From: an uncultured Blautia sp.
GTDB taxonomy: Bacteria; Bacillota; Clostridia; Lachnospirales; Lachnospiraceae
Direction of reading: 5' to 3'
NCBI GenBank assembly: GCA_934402155.1
Contig: CAKRTP010000018.1
Location: 1-22,202 of the forward strand
Length of the DNA: 22,202 bases
Position numbers and translations under genes: made by a program. Positions 7,552 to 15,315 of the stretch are shown piece after piece. How positions within the stretch are numbered: the stretch's first letter is position 1; each line of letters starts with the position of its first letter. The notes beneath the pieces are model-generated. The model searched no databases and had not been told where the DNA came from. It saw only the letters and a list, made by a program, of their open reading frames with translations.

Positions 7552-7569
7552 CTGTTGCAAAAGTCACAA
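7552..7569. promoter_or_regulatory. Crp/Fnr-type operator candidate at -41.5 of the flavodiiron promoter
   Basis: Read on the minus strand, this 18-bp site is TTGTGA-CTTTTG-CAACAG. The left half is a perfect TTGTGA half-site; the right half keeps three of six bases of TCACAA. The centre is 7560.5, exactly -41.5 from the start predicted from TATACT at 7526-7531. It lies about 50 bases upstream of the regulator's own predicted start, so autoregulation is also possible. Confidence 0.45.
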
Positions 7570-7594
7570 AACCGCTCTTTGTTGAGAAAATATA

Positions 7595-7603
7595 TGCTAT
7601 AAT
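7595..7603 (+). promoter_or_regulatory. Extended -10 promoter of the Crp/Fnr-type gene
   Basis: TGCTATAAT carries a TG motif and a perfect TATAAT hexamer; no strong -35 box is present. The start is predicted near 7610, giving a very short leader with GCGAGGTG as the ribosome binding site before the ATG at 7628. Confidence 0.6.
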
Positions 7604-7627
7604 CAGAAAAAAGCGAGGTGAAAAAGG

Positions 7628-8275
7628 ATGGAACATATTACACTTTTTACAGATATTCTTCCCGAAGAACAGGAAAGAATGCGAGTTTGTTTTCATGCAA
7701 GAGAAATAATTTTTAAAAACGGTGAGACGATCATGGAATATTCCAGTTCCATGAAAAAAATCGGTCTGATCATTTATGGCCGTGCAGTACTCTACTGCTG
7801 TGATTCAGAGGGAAATCAGGATATGATCGATGAACTGAAAAAAGACGCTGTTTTTGGAGAAGCCTTTCTTCTCCCGACAGATTCACAGCATTACTATGTC
7901 TGTGCAGCAGAGGAAACAAAGGTGATGTTTATTGACTATGAGCATGTGGTCAAGCGCTGTGAACAGGCATGTACTCATCACAGCCAGATGGTAAGCAATC
8001 TTCTGCAGCTGATCGCAGTTCAGTCACGACAGCAGACGGAGCGGATCTATATGCTTTCCAGATCAAGTACACGAAAGAAGCTTCTGTCTTATCTGAATGC
8101 ACTTTCAGCAGAAAAACACAGCAGACTTCTTACACTTCCGATGTCCTACACGGCACTGGCTCAGTACCTGAGTGTAGACAGAAGTGCTATGACAAGAGAG
8201 TTGAAAAGTCTTGAAAAAGAAGGAATTCTGGAGAAAAAAGGGAAGCAGATCCATATAGCCGGAAAGTTTCAGTAA
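7628..8275 (+). CDS. Crp/Fnr-family transcriptional regulator
   Basis: This 215-residue regulator has an N-terminal cyclic-nucleotide-binding-like sensor domain (about residues 1-120), a long dimer helix (about 118-145) and a C-terminal winged helix (about 148-213). The helix-turn-helix is around YTALAQYLSVDRSAMTREL. The usual cAMP-contacting Arg-Thr of the phosphate cassette is absent: the segment is FGEAFLLPTDSQHYY. The six cysteines (21, 57, 58, 92, 111, 115) do not form the FNR N-terminal iron-sulfur pattern. The ligand is therefore unknown; haem/NO or redox sensing would suit the context. It is divergent from the flavodiiron gene, and the shared 166-base gap holds operator-like palindromes. 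The likely role is control of O2/NO detoxification, which is an inference from position. Confidence 0.88.
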   Translation: MEHITLFTDILPEEQERMRVCFHAREIIFKNGETIMEYSSSMKKIGLIIYGRAVLYCCDSEGNQDMIDELKKDAVFGEAFLLPTDSQHYYVCAAEETKVMFIDYEHVVKRCEQACTHHSQMVSNLLQLIAVQSRQQTERIYMLSRSSTRKKLLSYLNALSAEKHSRLLTLPMSYTALAQYLSVDRSAMTRELKSLEKEGILEKKGKQIHIAGKFQ

Positions 8276-8330
8276 AAATCATATAGGATTTATGCGCGAT
8301 ATAGAAAGAAAATGTATGAAAAATTCATTC

Positions 8331-8383
8331 TTAGGGCGATAAAAATCAAAAAAACAATGCATTTTTCGCTTAATTATCCTAGA
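8331..8383 (+). terminator. Weak stem-loop, possible end of the regulator transcript
   Basis: GCGATAAAAAT (8336-8346) pairs with ATTTTTCGC (8361-8369) with one bulged base, and TTAGG/CCTAG partly extend it outward. There is no long T-run after it, so termination would be weak. It is the only secondary structure I see between the regulator gene and the next promoter. Confidence 0.25.
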
Positions 8384-8391
8384 ATTGCGTA

Positions 8392-8420
8392 TTGACGGAA
8401 AATATCGAGCATGCTAAACT
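8392..8420 (+). promoter_or_regulatory. Sigma-A promoter of the exopolysaccharide-type operon
   Basis: TTGACG (8392-8397) and TAAACT (8415-8420) are separated by an ideal 17 bases. The predicted start near 8427 gives a leader of about 26 bases with the very strong purine-rich site GAGGGGGAGGGGAGG before the ATG at 8453. No other convincing promoter is seen within the following ten genes. Confidence 0.7.
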
Positions 8421-8452
8421 GAATTCAAATAAAAGAGGGGGAGGGGAGGCCT

Positions 8453-9238
8453 ATGAAAGAGAAAAGGGTAATTGATTATACAAGAACATATCGAAGGATC
8501 AAGGCAGATAAAAAAAGATGTTTCCTGTATATAGCAATCTTGCTGCTGCTTGCTTTTTTTCTTTTGTGGGGATGTACAGGGAATCTGACAAGATTCATCT
8601 GTAAATTCTGTGTAGATATTCTCAAAAAAAATGTGCCTGGCATGCCTTTGGGAATTCGTTCGGAAATATATCCGTTGTTTGGAAAGATCAGCTATCTTAG
8701 TTCCGGTACAGTATATCCGGGAATACAGGTAAGCCTTATCAATGCTGCAATTTCTTTTGCGGGGATCCTTCTTTTGTCAGGACTTCCCTGGAAAGGCAGA
8801 CCGCTTGCGATTTATTTGATCTTTGCAGGTTCTGTTCATTTTGTGAATAGTCTCTGGTTTGTGTTCGGAGGAAAATATTTCCCATATACTCTGACTATTT
8901 ATTCTAAGCTGTATATTCTTCAGGAAATTGGTATATGGGTAATGTTTTTTGTAATGACCGTTGTAGTTACCGGAATTATGGGAGATCGGGGACTGCTCTA
9001 TAAACTTCTGACACTGGCTGCAGTAATGCTGTATTCCATTGTATTTGGAACAGTACGATATCTGGTATTTGTTTATCTGCTTTACAGATTTTCTCTGATC
9101 TATATGGCATTGTTTTATTTCATGATAGGTCCGATGTTTGACTTTCTGTATCTGGTAATGATCTATGCAATGTTTGTAAATCGTATGATCAGACTCTATG
9201 ATTCCAGAAAGGGAAGGGAGGTATGGAAATGGTCATAG
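8453..9238 (+). CDS. Multi-spanning membrane protein, first gene of the operon, unknown family
   Basis: This 261-residue protein has a basic N-terminus (MKEKR to about residue 22) and roughly six or seven hydrophobic spans, at about 23-41, 94-111, 117-137, 150-175, 185-212 and 215-242. It has no signal peptide cleavage site or soluble domain. The last third has an FGTVRYLVFVYLLYRF segment that vaguely recalls the Arg-containing helix of exosortase/archaeosortase proteins. The catalytic Cys and His expected for that superfamily are not evident, so I do not assign it there. It overlaps the GT2 gene by 16 bases, so the two are probably translationally coupled and may form one membrane complex in polymer synthesis or export. 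That role is inferred from position only. Confidence 0.8.
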   Translation: MKEKRVIDYTRTYRRIKADKKRCFLYIAILLLLAFFLLWGCTGNLTRFICKFCVDILKKNVPGMPLGIRSEIYPLFGKISYLSSGTVYPGIQVSLINAAISFAGILLLSGLPWKGRPLAIYLIFAGSVHFVNSLWFVFGGKYFPYTLTIYSKLYILQEIGIWVMFFVMTVVVTGIMGDRGLLYKLLTLAAVMLYSIVFGTVRYLVFVYLLYRFSLIYMALFYFMIGPMFDFLYLVMIYAMFVNRMIRLYDSRKGREVWKWS

Positions 9239-10503
9239 CAATTATGAAGGGTTATATTGTTTTTGTGATCATTCTGATGCTTCTGTATACAGCCAGACAT
9301 TTTTATTTTACGGTTGTAAGACTTCTGGGAAAACAACGGCTTTATTACAATGATATCATCTCGAGTAAGATGAAAAGCATTTCCGTACTGATCCCGATGC
9401 ATAATGAAGAGCAGGTGTTATCCAATGTGCTGGATTCCCTTCTGCTATGTGATTATGACAGAGACAGACTTGAGATCATTCCGATAAATGACAATTCAAC
9501 GGATCGTACCAGGGAGATGCTGGAAGAATATCACAAAAAATATGAGTTTATACGTCCCCTTCACAGGGACTGTGCGGAAAGAGGAAAACCAGTAGGATTA
9601 AATGATGCCATGCAGCTGGCCAGAGGAGAAATCATCATTGTGTTTGATGCAGATTACCGGCCGGCCAAAAATATGCTGAAACAGATCGCACTGGGATTTG
9701 AGGATCCGCAGGTAGGTGCGGTAATGGGAAGGGTAATCCCCTATAATACGAATACCAATATGCTGACCAGGCTGATCAATCTGGAGAGATCCGGAGGATA
9801 TCAGGTAGATCAGCAGGCACGTTATAATTTAAGAGCAATCCCGCAGTATGGAGGAACTGTGGGTGGTTTTCGTAAAGATTTTCTGCTGGAAACAGGAGGA
9901 TTCAACCCAAAGGTTCTGGCAGAAGATACAGAACTTACATACAGGCTTTTTACAAATGGATGGAAAGTAGTATATGCCAATTCAGCAGAATGTTATGAGG
10001 AATCTCCGGAAAGCTGGAAGGTACGTGGAAGGCAGATCAGACGTTGGTCAAGGGGGCATAACGAAGTATTGTTTCGTTATCTGATCCCAACGATCGTAAC
10101 ACCGTATATGGGACTGTTTCAGAAAATAGACGGTATTTTTCTTCTGTTTGTGTATTCAGTGCCGGTATTTTTGCTGGTAGGCTGGATCGTATCACTGGGC
10201 CTGTTTTTCCTGGGAGAGATGCAGCTTTTCAGTGGATGGTGGGTCATTTTGTTTCTGGGAATTTACAATTCTCTTGGCAATTTTGCGCCATTCTTTGAGA
10301 TAGGAACGTCTCTGGTCCTGGATGGTCTTCCAGGAGAAGCGTTATTGCTGCCGCTTATGATGTTCAATTTTTTCTTTTATATGTGGAACATCTCACTGGG
10401 GTTCTGGGATGCGGTGGTGGATATCATTACAGGAAGAGGTGTAAAATGGGATAAAACAGTGCGCTTCACTGCACAGAAAATAGAAAAGGAGGCCGGGAAA
10501 TGA
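9223..10503 (+). CDS. Processive GT2 family glycosyltransferase
   Basis: This 426-residue membrane beta-glycosyltransferase is of the cellulose/chitin/hyaluronan/PNAG synthase type. An N-terminal membrane helix (about 9-30) precedes a GT-A catalytic domain that begins SVLIPMHNEE (54-63). The sugar-nucleotide Asp lies in PINDNS (Asp90), the metal-binding DxD is FDADY (142-144), the catalytic acid pair is AEDTEL (234-235), and the processivity motif is QIRRW (271-275). About four C-terminal membrane helices follow (303-330, 338-355, 373-392 and nearby), which would form the translocation channel. It should make a linear polymer from a UDP-sugar at the inner membrane face and extrude it. No PilZ domain is present. 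Start: GGGAGG lies just upstream of ATG 9223; the last four bases overlap the next gene (ATGA). The sugar is not determinable from sequence. Confidence 0.92.
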   Translation: MEMVIAIMKGYIVFVIILMLLYTARHFYFTVVRLLGKQRLYYNDIISSKMKSISVLIPMHNEEQVLSNVLDSLLLCDYDRDRLEIIPINDNSTDRTREMLEEYHKKYEFIRPLHRDCAERGKPVGLNDAMQLARGEIIIVFDADYRPAKNMLKQIALGFEDPQVGAVMGRVIPYNTNTNMLTRLINLERSGGYQVDQQARYNLRAIPQYGGTVGGFRKDFLLETGGFNPKVLAEDTELTYRLFTNGWKVVYANSAECYEESPESWKVRGRQIRRWSRGHNEVLFRYLIPTIVTPYMGLFQKIDGIFLLFVYSVPVFLLVGWIVSLGLFFLGEMQLFSGWWVILFLGIYNSLGNFAPFFEIGTSLVLDGLPGEALLLPLMMFNFFFYMWNISLGFWDAVVDIITGRGVKWDKTVRFTAQKIEKEAGK

Positions 10504-12203
10504 AATTATGGATACTGATTTTTATCTGTATGCTGTCCATGCCTCTTGGGATCGCGATACTGTACTTTAAAACAAGAAAAGGTCAGATTCTCAAAATACG
10601 ACAGGATTACGTCAAAAATGCGAGATATTTTGGCCGTAGTTTTGCAGAAATGGTGGAAAAAGCCCTTCCGGAAATGAAAGATGGAGTAATCGTGTTGTCT
10701 AAGCCGGAAGAGTGTTTTCAAGTCGAAGAAAATCAGTTTTTTGCGGAAGCAGATATTAATAATCTGGTTATTGCCAGAACTTCAGTATTCTGTCCGCAGC
10801 AGGATGGGCTGCATTTCCACAAAGAAATTTACAGTGAAAATGATGCCGTTTTTGAAAAAGAAGATATGCGGATTCGGGCAGTTTACAGTAAGAAAAGACT
10901 GCTTCTTGGAGACAAAATCCAGCTGCTCAGATGGGCAGATGCAGAAAAAGCAGTTGTAGTTTATGATGGATGTGACCTGGGAAGAAGAGTCTCAAGTGGT
11001 GAACAGCTGATCCTTGGTTTTGATAATACTTTCCAGAGTTTGTACGCGCCCGTGATCCGCTTAGGACAGCGTCCGGAGATGCCGGACTGTTTCATGGAAG
11101 GACGTGATCCAAGAATTTTTCGTATGCCGGCCATTAACAGCGTGGAATTTAACCGCCATTATATACATGAAGATATGGTATCAGATGACGGGACTGTTCC
11201 TTATACTATCATCTCAAAAGGAGACATAAAGGTCATCAGAAATATTATTCTGCAGGGAGATATCCACAGTGATGAATCTGTCAGGATCATGGAAGATTCC
11301 ACAGTTATCGGAAATGTTTTTGCAGAGAATAATATAATTCTTGAGCGGAATGTCACAGTCCTTGGGAATATTTTTACGCAGGGAAATATTATCTTTGAGG
11401 AGGGGGCCAGTGCCGGGCAGCCTGACAAGATCAGCTCTGTTATTGCGCGTGGAAAGATAGATTTTTATGGTAATAACTATGTGTTTGGCTATGTAGCTGC
11501 CGAGGGCGGCGGCGAGGTTCTGAAACCGGACAGAAATGAGTCTGATATTAAGGAATATTGCTTTCCGAAAGAACCGGTTTATGAAGAAAAGATTATCTTC
11601 CACAGCCTGGAAGAATATCATAATGTCAATCAGCAGGGATTTCGCCTGAACATGCATGTGAAAGAGGCGGTTATTCCTAAAGGTGCTGCTGTTATACCGG
11701 AAAGTCAGTTTTTTGGCTGCAGATATCTGGAGAAACTTCAGCTCCCAGGAAGTGTTTCTGTCATAGAAGACTTTGCATTTGCGGATTGCAATATGCTGAA
11801 AATTCAGGGAGATATTTCGGGGCTTTCTCTGAAATCTGTAGGAATTTCGGCATTTGAGAATTGTCATGCTTTAGAATTTTCAAGTCTTCCTGATTCACTT
11901 GAGAGGATTGAAGGAGCTGCATTTGCAGGTTGTGAGTCAGTCGAAAAACTGTTGTTTTCAGATACCTCTTTGCTTAAAAAAATCGGCGATCATGCTTTCA
12001 GAGGATGCAAAAAGTTAAAGAAAATATATCTTCCGGATGGAGTGGAATATGTTGGTGTCAGTGCATTCAGAGACTGTATTTCCCTGGAAGAGATTTCAGT
12101 ATCTGAGAGGATCAGAGATCAGCAGGGGATTCTGGAATTAAAGGAATTTATTCCGAATGTTCGGATCAGCTTCAGGGAGGTGGATGTAATTGAAAAAGAA
12201 TAG
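10500..12203 (+). CDS. Membrane-anchored beta-helix (bactofilin-like) and leucine-rich-repeat protein
   Basis: This 567-residue protein has an N-terminal membrane segment (about 3-22), then KTRKG, and no clear cleavage site. Residues 60-230 are an unassigned mixed region. Residues about 238-335 show short repeats of the form GDI-x-V-x-x-N-I-x-L-x-G-x-I/V, typical of a right-handed beta-helix as in bactofilins and polymer-forming proteins. Residues about 388-540 form BspA-type leucine-rich repeats (LRR_5), with recurring AFxxCxxLxxIxLPxSVxxI units. By the positive-inside rule the KTRKGQ flank suggests the large part could be cytoplasmic, as for bactofilins, but an outside location is not excluded. 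The gene overlaps the GT2 gene by four bases, so a scaffold role around the synthase is plausible. This fusion is unusual and I know of no characterised member. Confidence 0.85.
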   Translation: MKLWILIFICMLSMPLGIAILYFKTRKGQILKIRQDYVKNARYFGRSFAEMVEKALPEMKDGVIVLSKPEECFQVEENQFFAEADINNLVIARTSVFCPQQDGLHFHKEIYSENDAVFEKEDMRIRAVYSKKRLLLGDKIQLLRWADAEKAVVVYDGCDLGRRVSSGEQLILGFDNTFQSLYAPVIRLGQRPEMPDCFMEGRDPRIFRMPAINSVEFNRHYIHEDMVSDDGTVPYTIISKGDIKVIRNIILQGDIHSDESVRIMEDSTVIGNVFAENNIILERNVTVLGNIFTQGNIIFEEGASAGQPDKISSVIARGKIDFYGNNYVFGYVAAEGGGEVLKPDRNESDIKEYCFPKEPVYEEKIIFHSLEEYHNVNQQGFRLNMHVKEAVIPKGAAVIPESQFFGCRYLEKLQLPGSVSVIEDFAFADCNMLKIQGDISGLSLKSVGISAFENCHALEFSSLPDSLERIEGAAFAGCESVEKLLFSDTSLLKKIGDHAFRGCKKLKKIYLPDGVEYVGVSAFRDCISLEEISVSERIRDQQGILELKEFIPNVRISFREVDVIEKE

Positions 12204-13329
12204 AACCATAAAGCTGAGCCTTGTTTTGATCCTCTTTCTGATAACAGGGCTGGGAACTCTGATCATGCAGAATGAACTGGAAAGGATCCGGAATGATAAG
12301 AAAGAAGATGTATATGTCCCGGAAACAAGAGATCTGTATAACAGCTATGGGTTAAAAAATGATCAGACTCTCTCAAGCACCAAGATTCTGGAGAATCAGG
12401 AACAGGTGATCTATACAGACCGTATTTTTAATATAAATCAGATTTCCGAGGAGCGTATTCCATATGCAGTGGATATTATGAATGCATTGCAGAAGAAGAG
12501 CGGAAAGGATACGTATGTTATGCCGCTGCCGGGGAGGGCAGTATTTGAAAGCGGATATGAGAATGAGAAGGAGAAATACAGTGATTTTATAGAAAAACTG
12601 GAATCAGATCTTTCAGATTCCTCTGTAGTCTTAGATCCGTTATCTGAACTGGATAAACATCGGTATGAGTACATTTATTTCAGAACCGCGAACAGCTGGA
12701 CAATGCGCGGCGCATTTTACGGGGCGCAGGTAATCTTCAGGGAACTTGGCTGTGAAGAGGAAAATCTGGATGCCTACCGGAAATATGTTTTTGGAAATGT
12801 GAATGGGAAACTGCTCTCATCAGCGGCGGCAAAATATACAGAAGATGGGATAAATGAAAAGATAAAAAGTATAGAAAAAGACCCATTCTATATTTATATC
12901 AAGGGTTCCAATCCAAATCGTGAAGAATTAACCTTCAAAAACAGAAAGGGTCAGCTTCAGACAATAAAAAGAGAAATGATCCAGCTGAACAGCAGTGGAG
13001 AAAATGCAGTCATTGCTACAAACTATAAGCACAGTGTGGTGCAAGGACGAGGAAAAGGAGAGGGAACAGGAAATCTTCTTCTTATTGCGGATACAAGAGG
13101 GAAGATGATGATCTCTTATCTTTCAGAAATCTTTGATAAGGTTTATGTTTCCAATGTACATGAGGATGCAGATCTGATACAGGATCTGGACGAAATACTG
13201 GAGAAATATAATATAGAATATATCATATGGGCACAGGACATTGCTGAAATAGGAAAAAGATCCTATATGAAGGCGTTGAATCCACTTTTAAAGGAAGGGG
13301 GAATGTCTGATGTCGGAACTGATTCTTAA
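12190..13329 (+). CDS. DHHW/AlgX-like protein with degenerate active site
   Basis: This 379-residue protein has an N-terminal membrane anchor or uncleaved signal (about 7-26) and an extracytoplasmic body. Its layout fits the DHHW/AlgX-like SGNH fold used for polysaccharide O-acetylation. The signature block is YFRTANSWTMRGAFYGAQ (163-180), which lines up with the family's YYRTDHHWTxxGAYYAYQ, so the Asp-His-His residues are Ala-Asn-Ser. The later strand LLLIADTRGK has Thr where the family has the nucleophile Ser (DSY/DSF). It is probably not an active acetyltransferase and may be a carbohydrate-binding or structural relative. The start is TTG, supported by AGGGAGGTGG nine bases upstream; it overlaps the previous gene by 14 bases. 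Family assignment rests on these motifs alone and is moderate. Confidence 0.75.
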   Translation: MKKNRTIKLSLVLILFLITGLGTLIMQNELERIRNDKKEDVYVPETRDLYNSYGLKNDQTLSSTKILENQEQVIYTDRIFNINQISEERIPYAVDIMNALQKKSGKDTYVMPLPGRAVFESGYENEKEKYSDFIEKLESDLSDSSVVLDPLSELDKHRYEYIYFRTANSWTMRGAFYGAQVIFRELGCEEENLDAYRKYVFGNVNGKLLSSAAAKYTEDGINEKIKSIEKDPFYIYIKGSNPNREELTFKNRKGQLQTIKREMIQLNSSGENAVIATNYKHSVVQGRGKGEGTGNLLLIADTRGKMMISYLSEIFDKVYVSNVHEDADLIQDLDEILEKYNIEYIIWAQDIAEIGKRSYMKALNPLLKEGGMSDVGTDS

Positions 13330-13903
13330 GGGAATTGATTTCTTTATGGAAAAAACAGGAATTGCAGGAAACATTCATGTAAATGAAAATACAGAGAGAA
13401 TGTTATTTCTGCTCCTGGGAATCGCATTGGTTCTGGCAGGAGCCAGGGTGTATTGTGTGGTTGTTTCCCTTATAATGTTCTGGGGAGTGACGATTGTGCT
13501 GTGTACTCTCATGGATGGGAAAGCAGCCTGGGGAACGATTGTAACTGCTTTTACACTGATCGGATGTCTGATGGCATATCTGGCATTTAAATGGAAAACT
13601 GCTGATTCGATGATCTTTTCCGCTGCAATAGCGGCAGGTGCTGCGTGGATACTGTCCTCATCCTGGATCATAGCCGTATGTTCCGGGGGTGTCATAGCTG
13701 TTGCATCAGCCTTTTTTCCATTGGAGTGTGCAATCCTTTCTACAGTTCTGGCAGGAGCAGTTCTTCTTTATGAAACAGGAGTCGGATATACCGGATTACT
13801 GGCAGTATGTGGAGTGCTGATCCAGCTGCTGGTCTTCTGGAGGAGATCAGAAAGGGGGAAGGAGATTTGCAAGTCGTTTTTCGCAAAGAAATCAAATATC
13901 TGA
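13310..13903 (+). CDS. Polytopic membrane protein, function unknown
   Basis: This 197-residue protein has a hydrophilic first 28 residues and then about seven closely spaced hydrophobic segments (31-45, 47-67, 75-93, 100-116, 119-136, 139-154, 160-178), ending in a short basic tail (RRSERGKEICKSFFAKK). The segments are rich in Ala, Gly and Val, and the arrangement resembles small TMEM198-like transporters or channels, but I see no diagnostic motif. ATG 13310 is preceded by AAGGAAGGGGG at eight bases. It overlaps the DHHW-like gene by 20 bases and the VTC gene by 37 bases, so translation is tightly coupled with both. It may form a membrane subunit with the VTC and DUF4956 proteins; this is inferred from position. 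Confidence 0.8.
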   Translation: MSELILKGIDFFMEKTGIAGNIHVNENTERMLFLLLGIALVLAGARVYCVVVSLIMFWGVTIVLCTLMDGKAAWGTIVTAFTLIGCLMAYLAFKWKTADSMIFSAAIAAGAAWILSSSWIIAVCSGGVIAVASAFFPLECAILSTVLAGAVLLYETGVGYTGLLAVCGVLIQLLVFWRRSERGKEICKSFFAKKSNI

Positions 13904-14547
13904 TCAGCCGCAGAACTTCCATTATTCTGCAGCAGAAGCTGGACAGGATAATGGAAAGAGATACTCATGGAGATGATGGACGGTATTTTATCAGATCTCA
14001 GTATTATGATTCGATAGATGACCAGGATCTGTGGGATAATCTGGATGGACTGTATGAAAAAAGAAAGATCCGTCTGAGAATCTATTCTCTTCAGGATACA
14101 TCGGTAAAGCTGGAATTTAAATGTAAAAACGGAGCTGATGGAGTAAAGTATTCCCTGCCGATCAAAAGAGAGGAAGCCCTTAAGATGGAACAGGGAGATA
14201 CATCTTTTCTTCTGGATTATAACACCGAACTGGCTATGAGATTATATCTTCGGATCACGCAGGGGTGTTACAGACCAAAGACGATCATTGATTATCAGAG
14301 ACTGGCATTTGCCTATCCGGCAGGTGATGTAAGAATTACTTTTGATACGGATATCAGGAGTACTTCTTATCCCTATGGGTTGTTTGATGATGTAAGCACA
14401 GTAGCATTGGGGACAGGAGAACAGGTGCTGATGGAGGTAAAATATACCGGATTTTTACCGGATATGATAGCTGCAACATTAAAAGAGACAGATGAATTGT
14501 CAACCAGTCACAGCAAATATTCAAGAGCCAGGATGACATATCTGTAA
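13867..14547 (+). CDS. VTC-domain protein (polyphosphate polymerase-like)
   Basis: This is a compact VTC domain of about 226 residues, the tunnel fold of the CYTH/triphosphate superfamily that makes polyphosphate in yeast VTC4. Family features are the opening FRKEIKYLI (5-13), RSQYYDS (43-49), the basic strand KRKIRLRIY (65-73), KLEFKCK (81-87), and near the end LMEVKYTG and SKYSRA. The long open frame begins at 13807, but its first 20 codons read through the upstream gene in another frame and look non-native. I take TTG 13867, eight bases after GGGGG, because it puts the FRKEIKYL motif near the N-terminus as is usual. Polyphosphate synthesis or phosphate-chain handling is a family-based expectation; the activity of such bacterial homologues is not known to me here. 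The neighbouring DUF4956 and CotH genes are its usual companions. Confidence 0.85.
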   Translation: MQVVFRKEIKYLISRRTSIILQQKLDRIMERDTHGDDGRYFIRSQYYDSIDDQDLWDNLDGLYEKRKIRLRIYSLQDTSVKLEFKCKNGADGVKYSLPIKREEALKMEQGDTSFLLDYNTELAMRLYLRITQGCYRPKTIIDYQRLAFAYPAGDVRITFDTDIRSTSYPYGLFDDVSTVALGTGEQVLMEVKYTGFLPDMIAATLKETDELSTSHSKYSRARMTYL

Positions 14548-14605
14548 ATCAGAATATGCTGTTCAGAACAATCTTGTTTTGAGCGGCGGGATTGGAGAGA
14601 AAAAT

Positions 14606-15286
14606 ATGAGAGAATTCATTATAGAAAACCTGACAAATACAGAGGCATTAAGTGTGACAGTTATTCTCATGAATAATGTGATCGCATTGATCGTTGCATT
14701 TTTTATTATGTTTACTTATAAGGTATCTTATGCAGGGTCAGCATACAGTCGAAAGTTCAATATTTCGATTGGTTCGATTACGATCATCACTGCGATGATC
14801 ATGAGTATCATCAGTAATAATATTGCTTTGTCACTTGGTATGGTGGGTGCACTTTCCATCATAAGATTTCGTACAGCAGTAAAAGATGTAAGAGATGCTA
14901 CATATATTTTCTGGGCGATCGCAGCAGGTATCGGCTGCGGAGTTTCTCAGTATGCGCTGATCGCGATAGGTTCTGCTTTTTTACTGCTTTTTCTTATCAT
15001 CACCAGAAAAGGCTTTACTTCCTGTAGTAAACTGCTGATCGTTCAGAGTGAAATAGGATGTATGAACAGAGTTGAGGCAGTAATATATGACTTTTTTGCA
15101 GGAAAGGCACATGTCTCCATGCGAAATGTCACAGAAACAAGCTGTGAACTGGTTTATTCCATTGGAGAAGGAATGCTGGAGAAAGGCGCAAAAGAAAATC
15201 AGATGGATATTTCAGAAAAACTGATCAAAATCGAGGGCGTAAAAAGAGTAAATGTAGTTGATCAGAAGGATGAACTTGCGCAGTGA
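14606..15286 (+). CDS. DUF4956 family membrane protein
   Basis: This 226-residue protein has about four membrane helices in its first 135 residues (18-38, 55-80, 100-118, 119-133) and a soluble C-terminal part of about 90 residues. The conserved DUF4956 signature is GMVGALSIIRFRTAVKD (78-94), followed by YIFWAIAAGIG. ATG 14606 is chosen because GGAGAG lies six bases upstream; an in-frame TTG at 14579 is weaker. The C-terminal domain has an ACT-like or MgtC-like pattern (VEAVIYDF... KIEGVKRVNVVDQ). Function is unknown. The gene family commonly sits between VTC and CotH genes in Firmicutes, as here, so the three probably work together at the membrane. Confidence 0.88.
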   Translation: MREFIIENLTNTEALSVTVILMNNVIALIVAFFIMFTYKVSYAGSAYSRKFNISIGSITIITAMIMSIISNNIALSLGMVGALSIIRFRTAVKDVRDATYIFWAIAAGIGCGVSQYALIAIGSAFLLLFLIITRKGFTSCSKLLIVQSEIGCMNRVEAVIYDFFAGKAHVSMRNVTETSCELVYSIGEGMLEKGAKENQMDISEKLIKIEGVKRVNVVDQKDELAQ

Positions 15287-15315
15287 AAAACACTGCCTGA
15301 TTGAGAGGTGTTGCT

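Noticed and set aside
7628..8275. True FNR with iron-sulfur cluster, or a cAMP-binding CRP
   Set aside because: The cysteine pattern does not match FNR, and the Arg-Thr of the cAMP cassette is absent.
8453..9238. Assignment as an exosortase (XrtG) next to its glycosyltransferase
   Set aside because: Only a weak resemblance around one Arg-containing helix; the expected Cys and His are not visible, and the adjacent GT2 looks like a general processive synthase. Kept as unknown.
13807..13866. N-terminal extension of the VTC protein
   Set aside because: These 20 codons overlap the upstream membrane-protein gene in another frame and lack family similarity; TTG 13867 with GGGGG upstream fits better.
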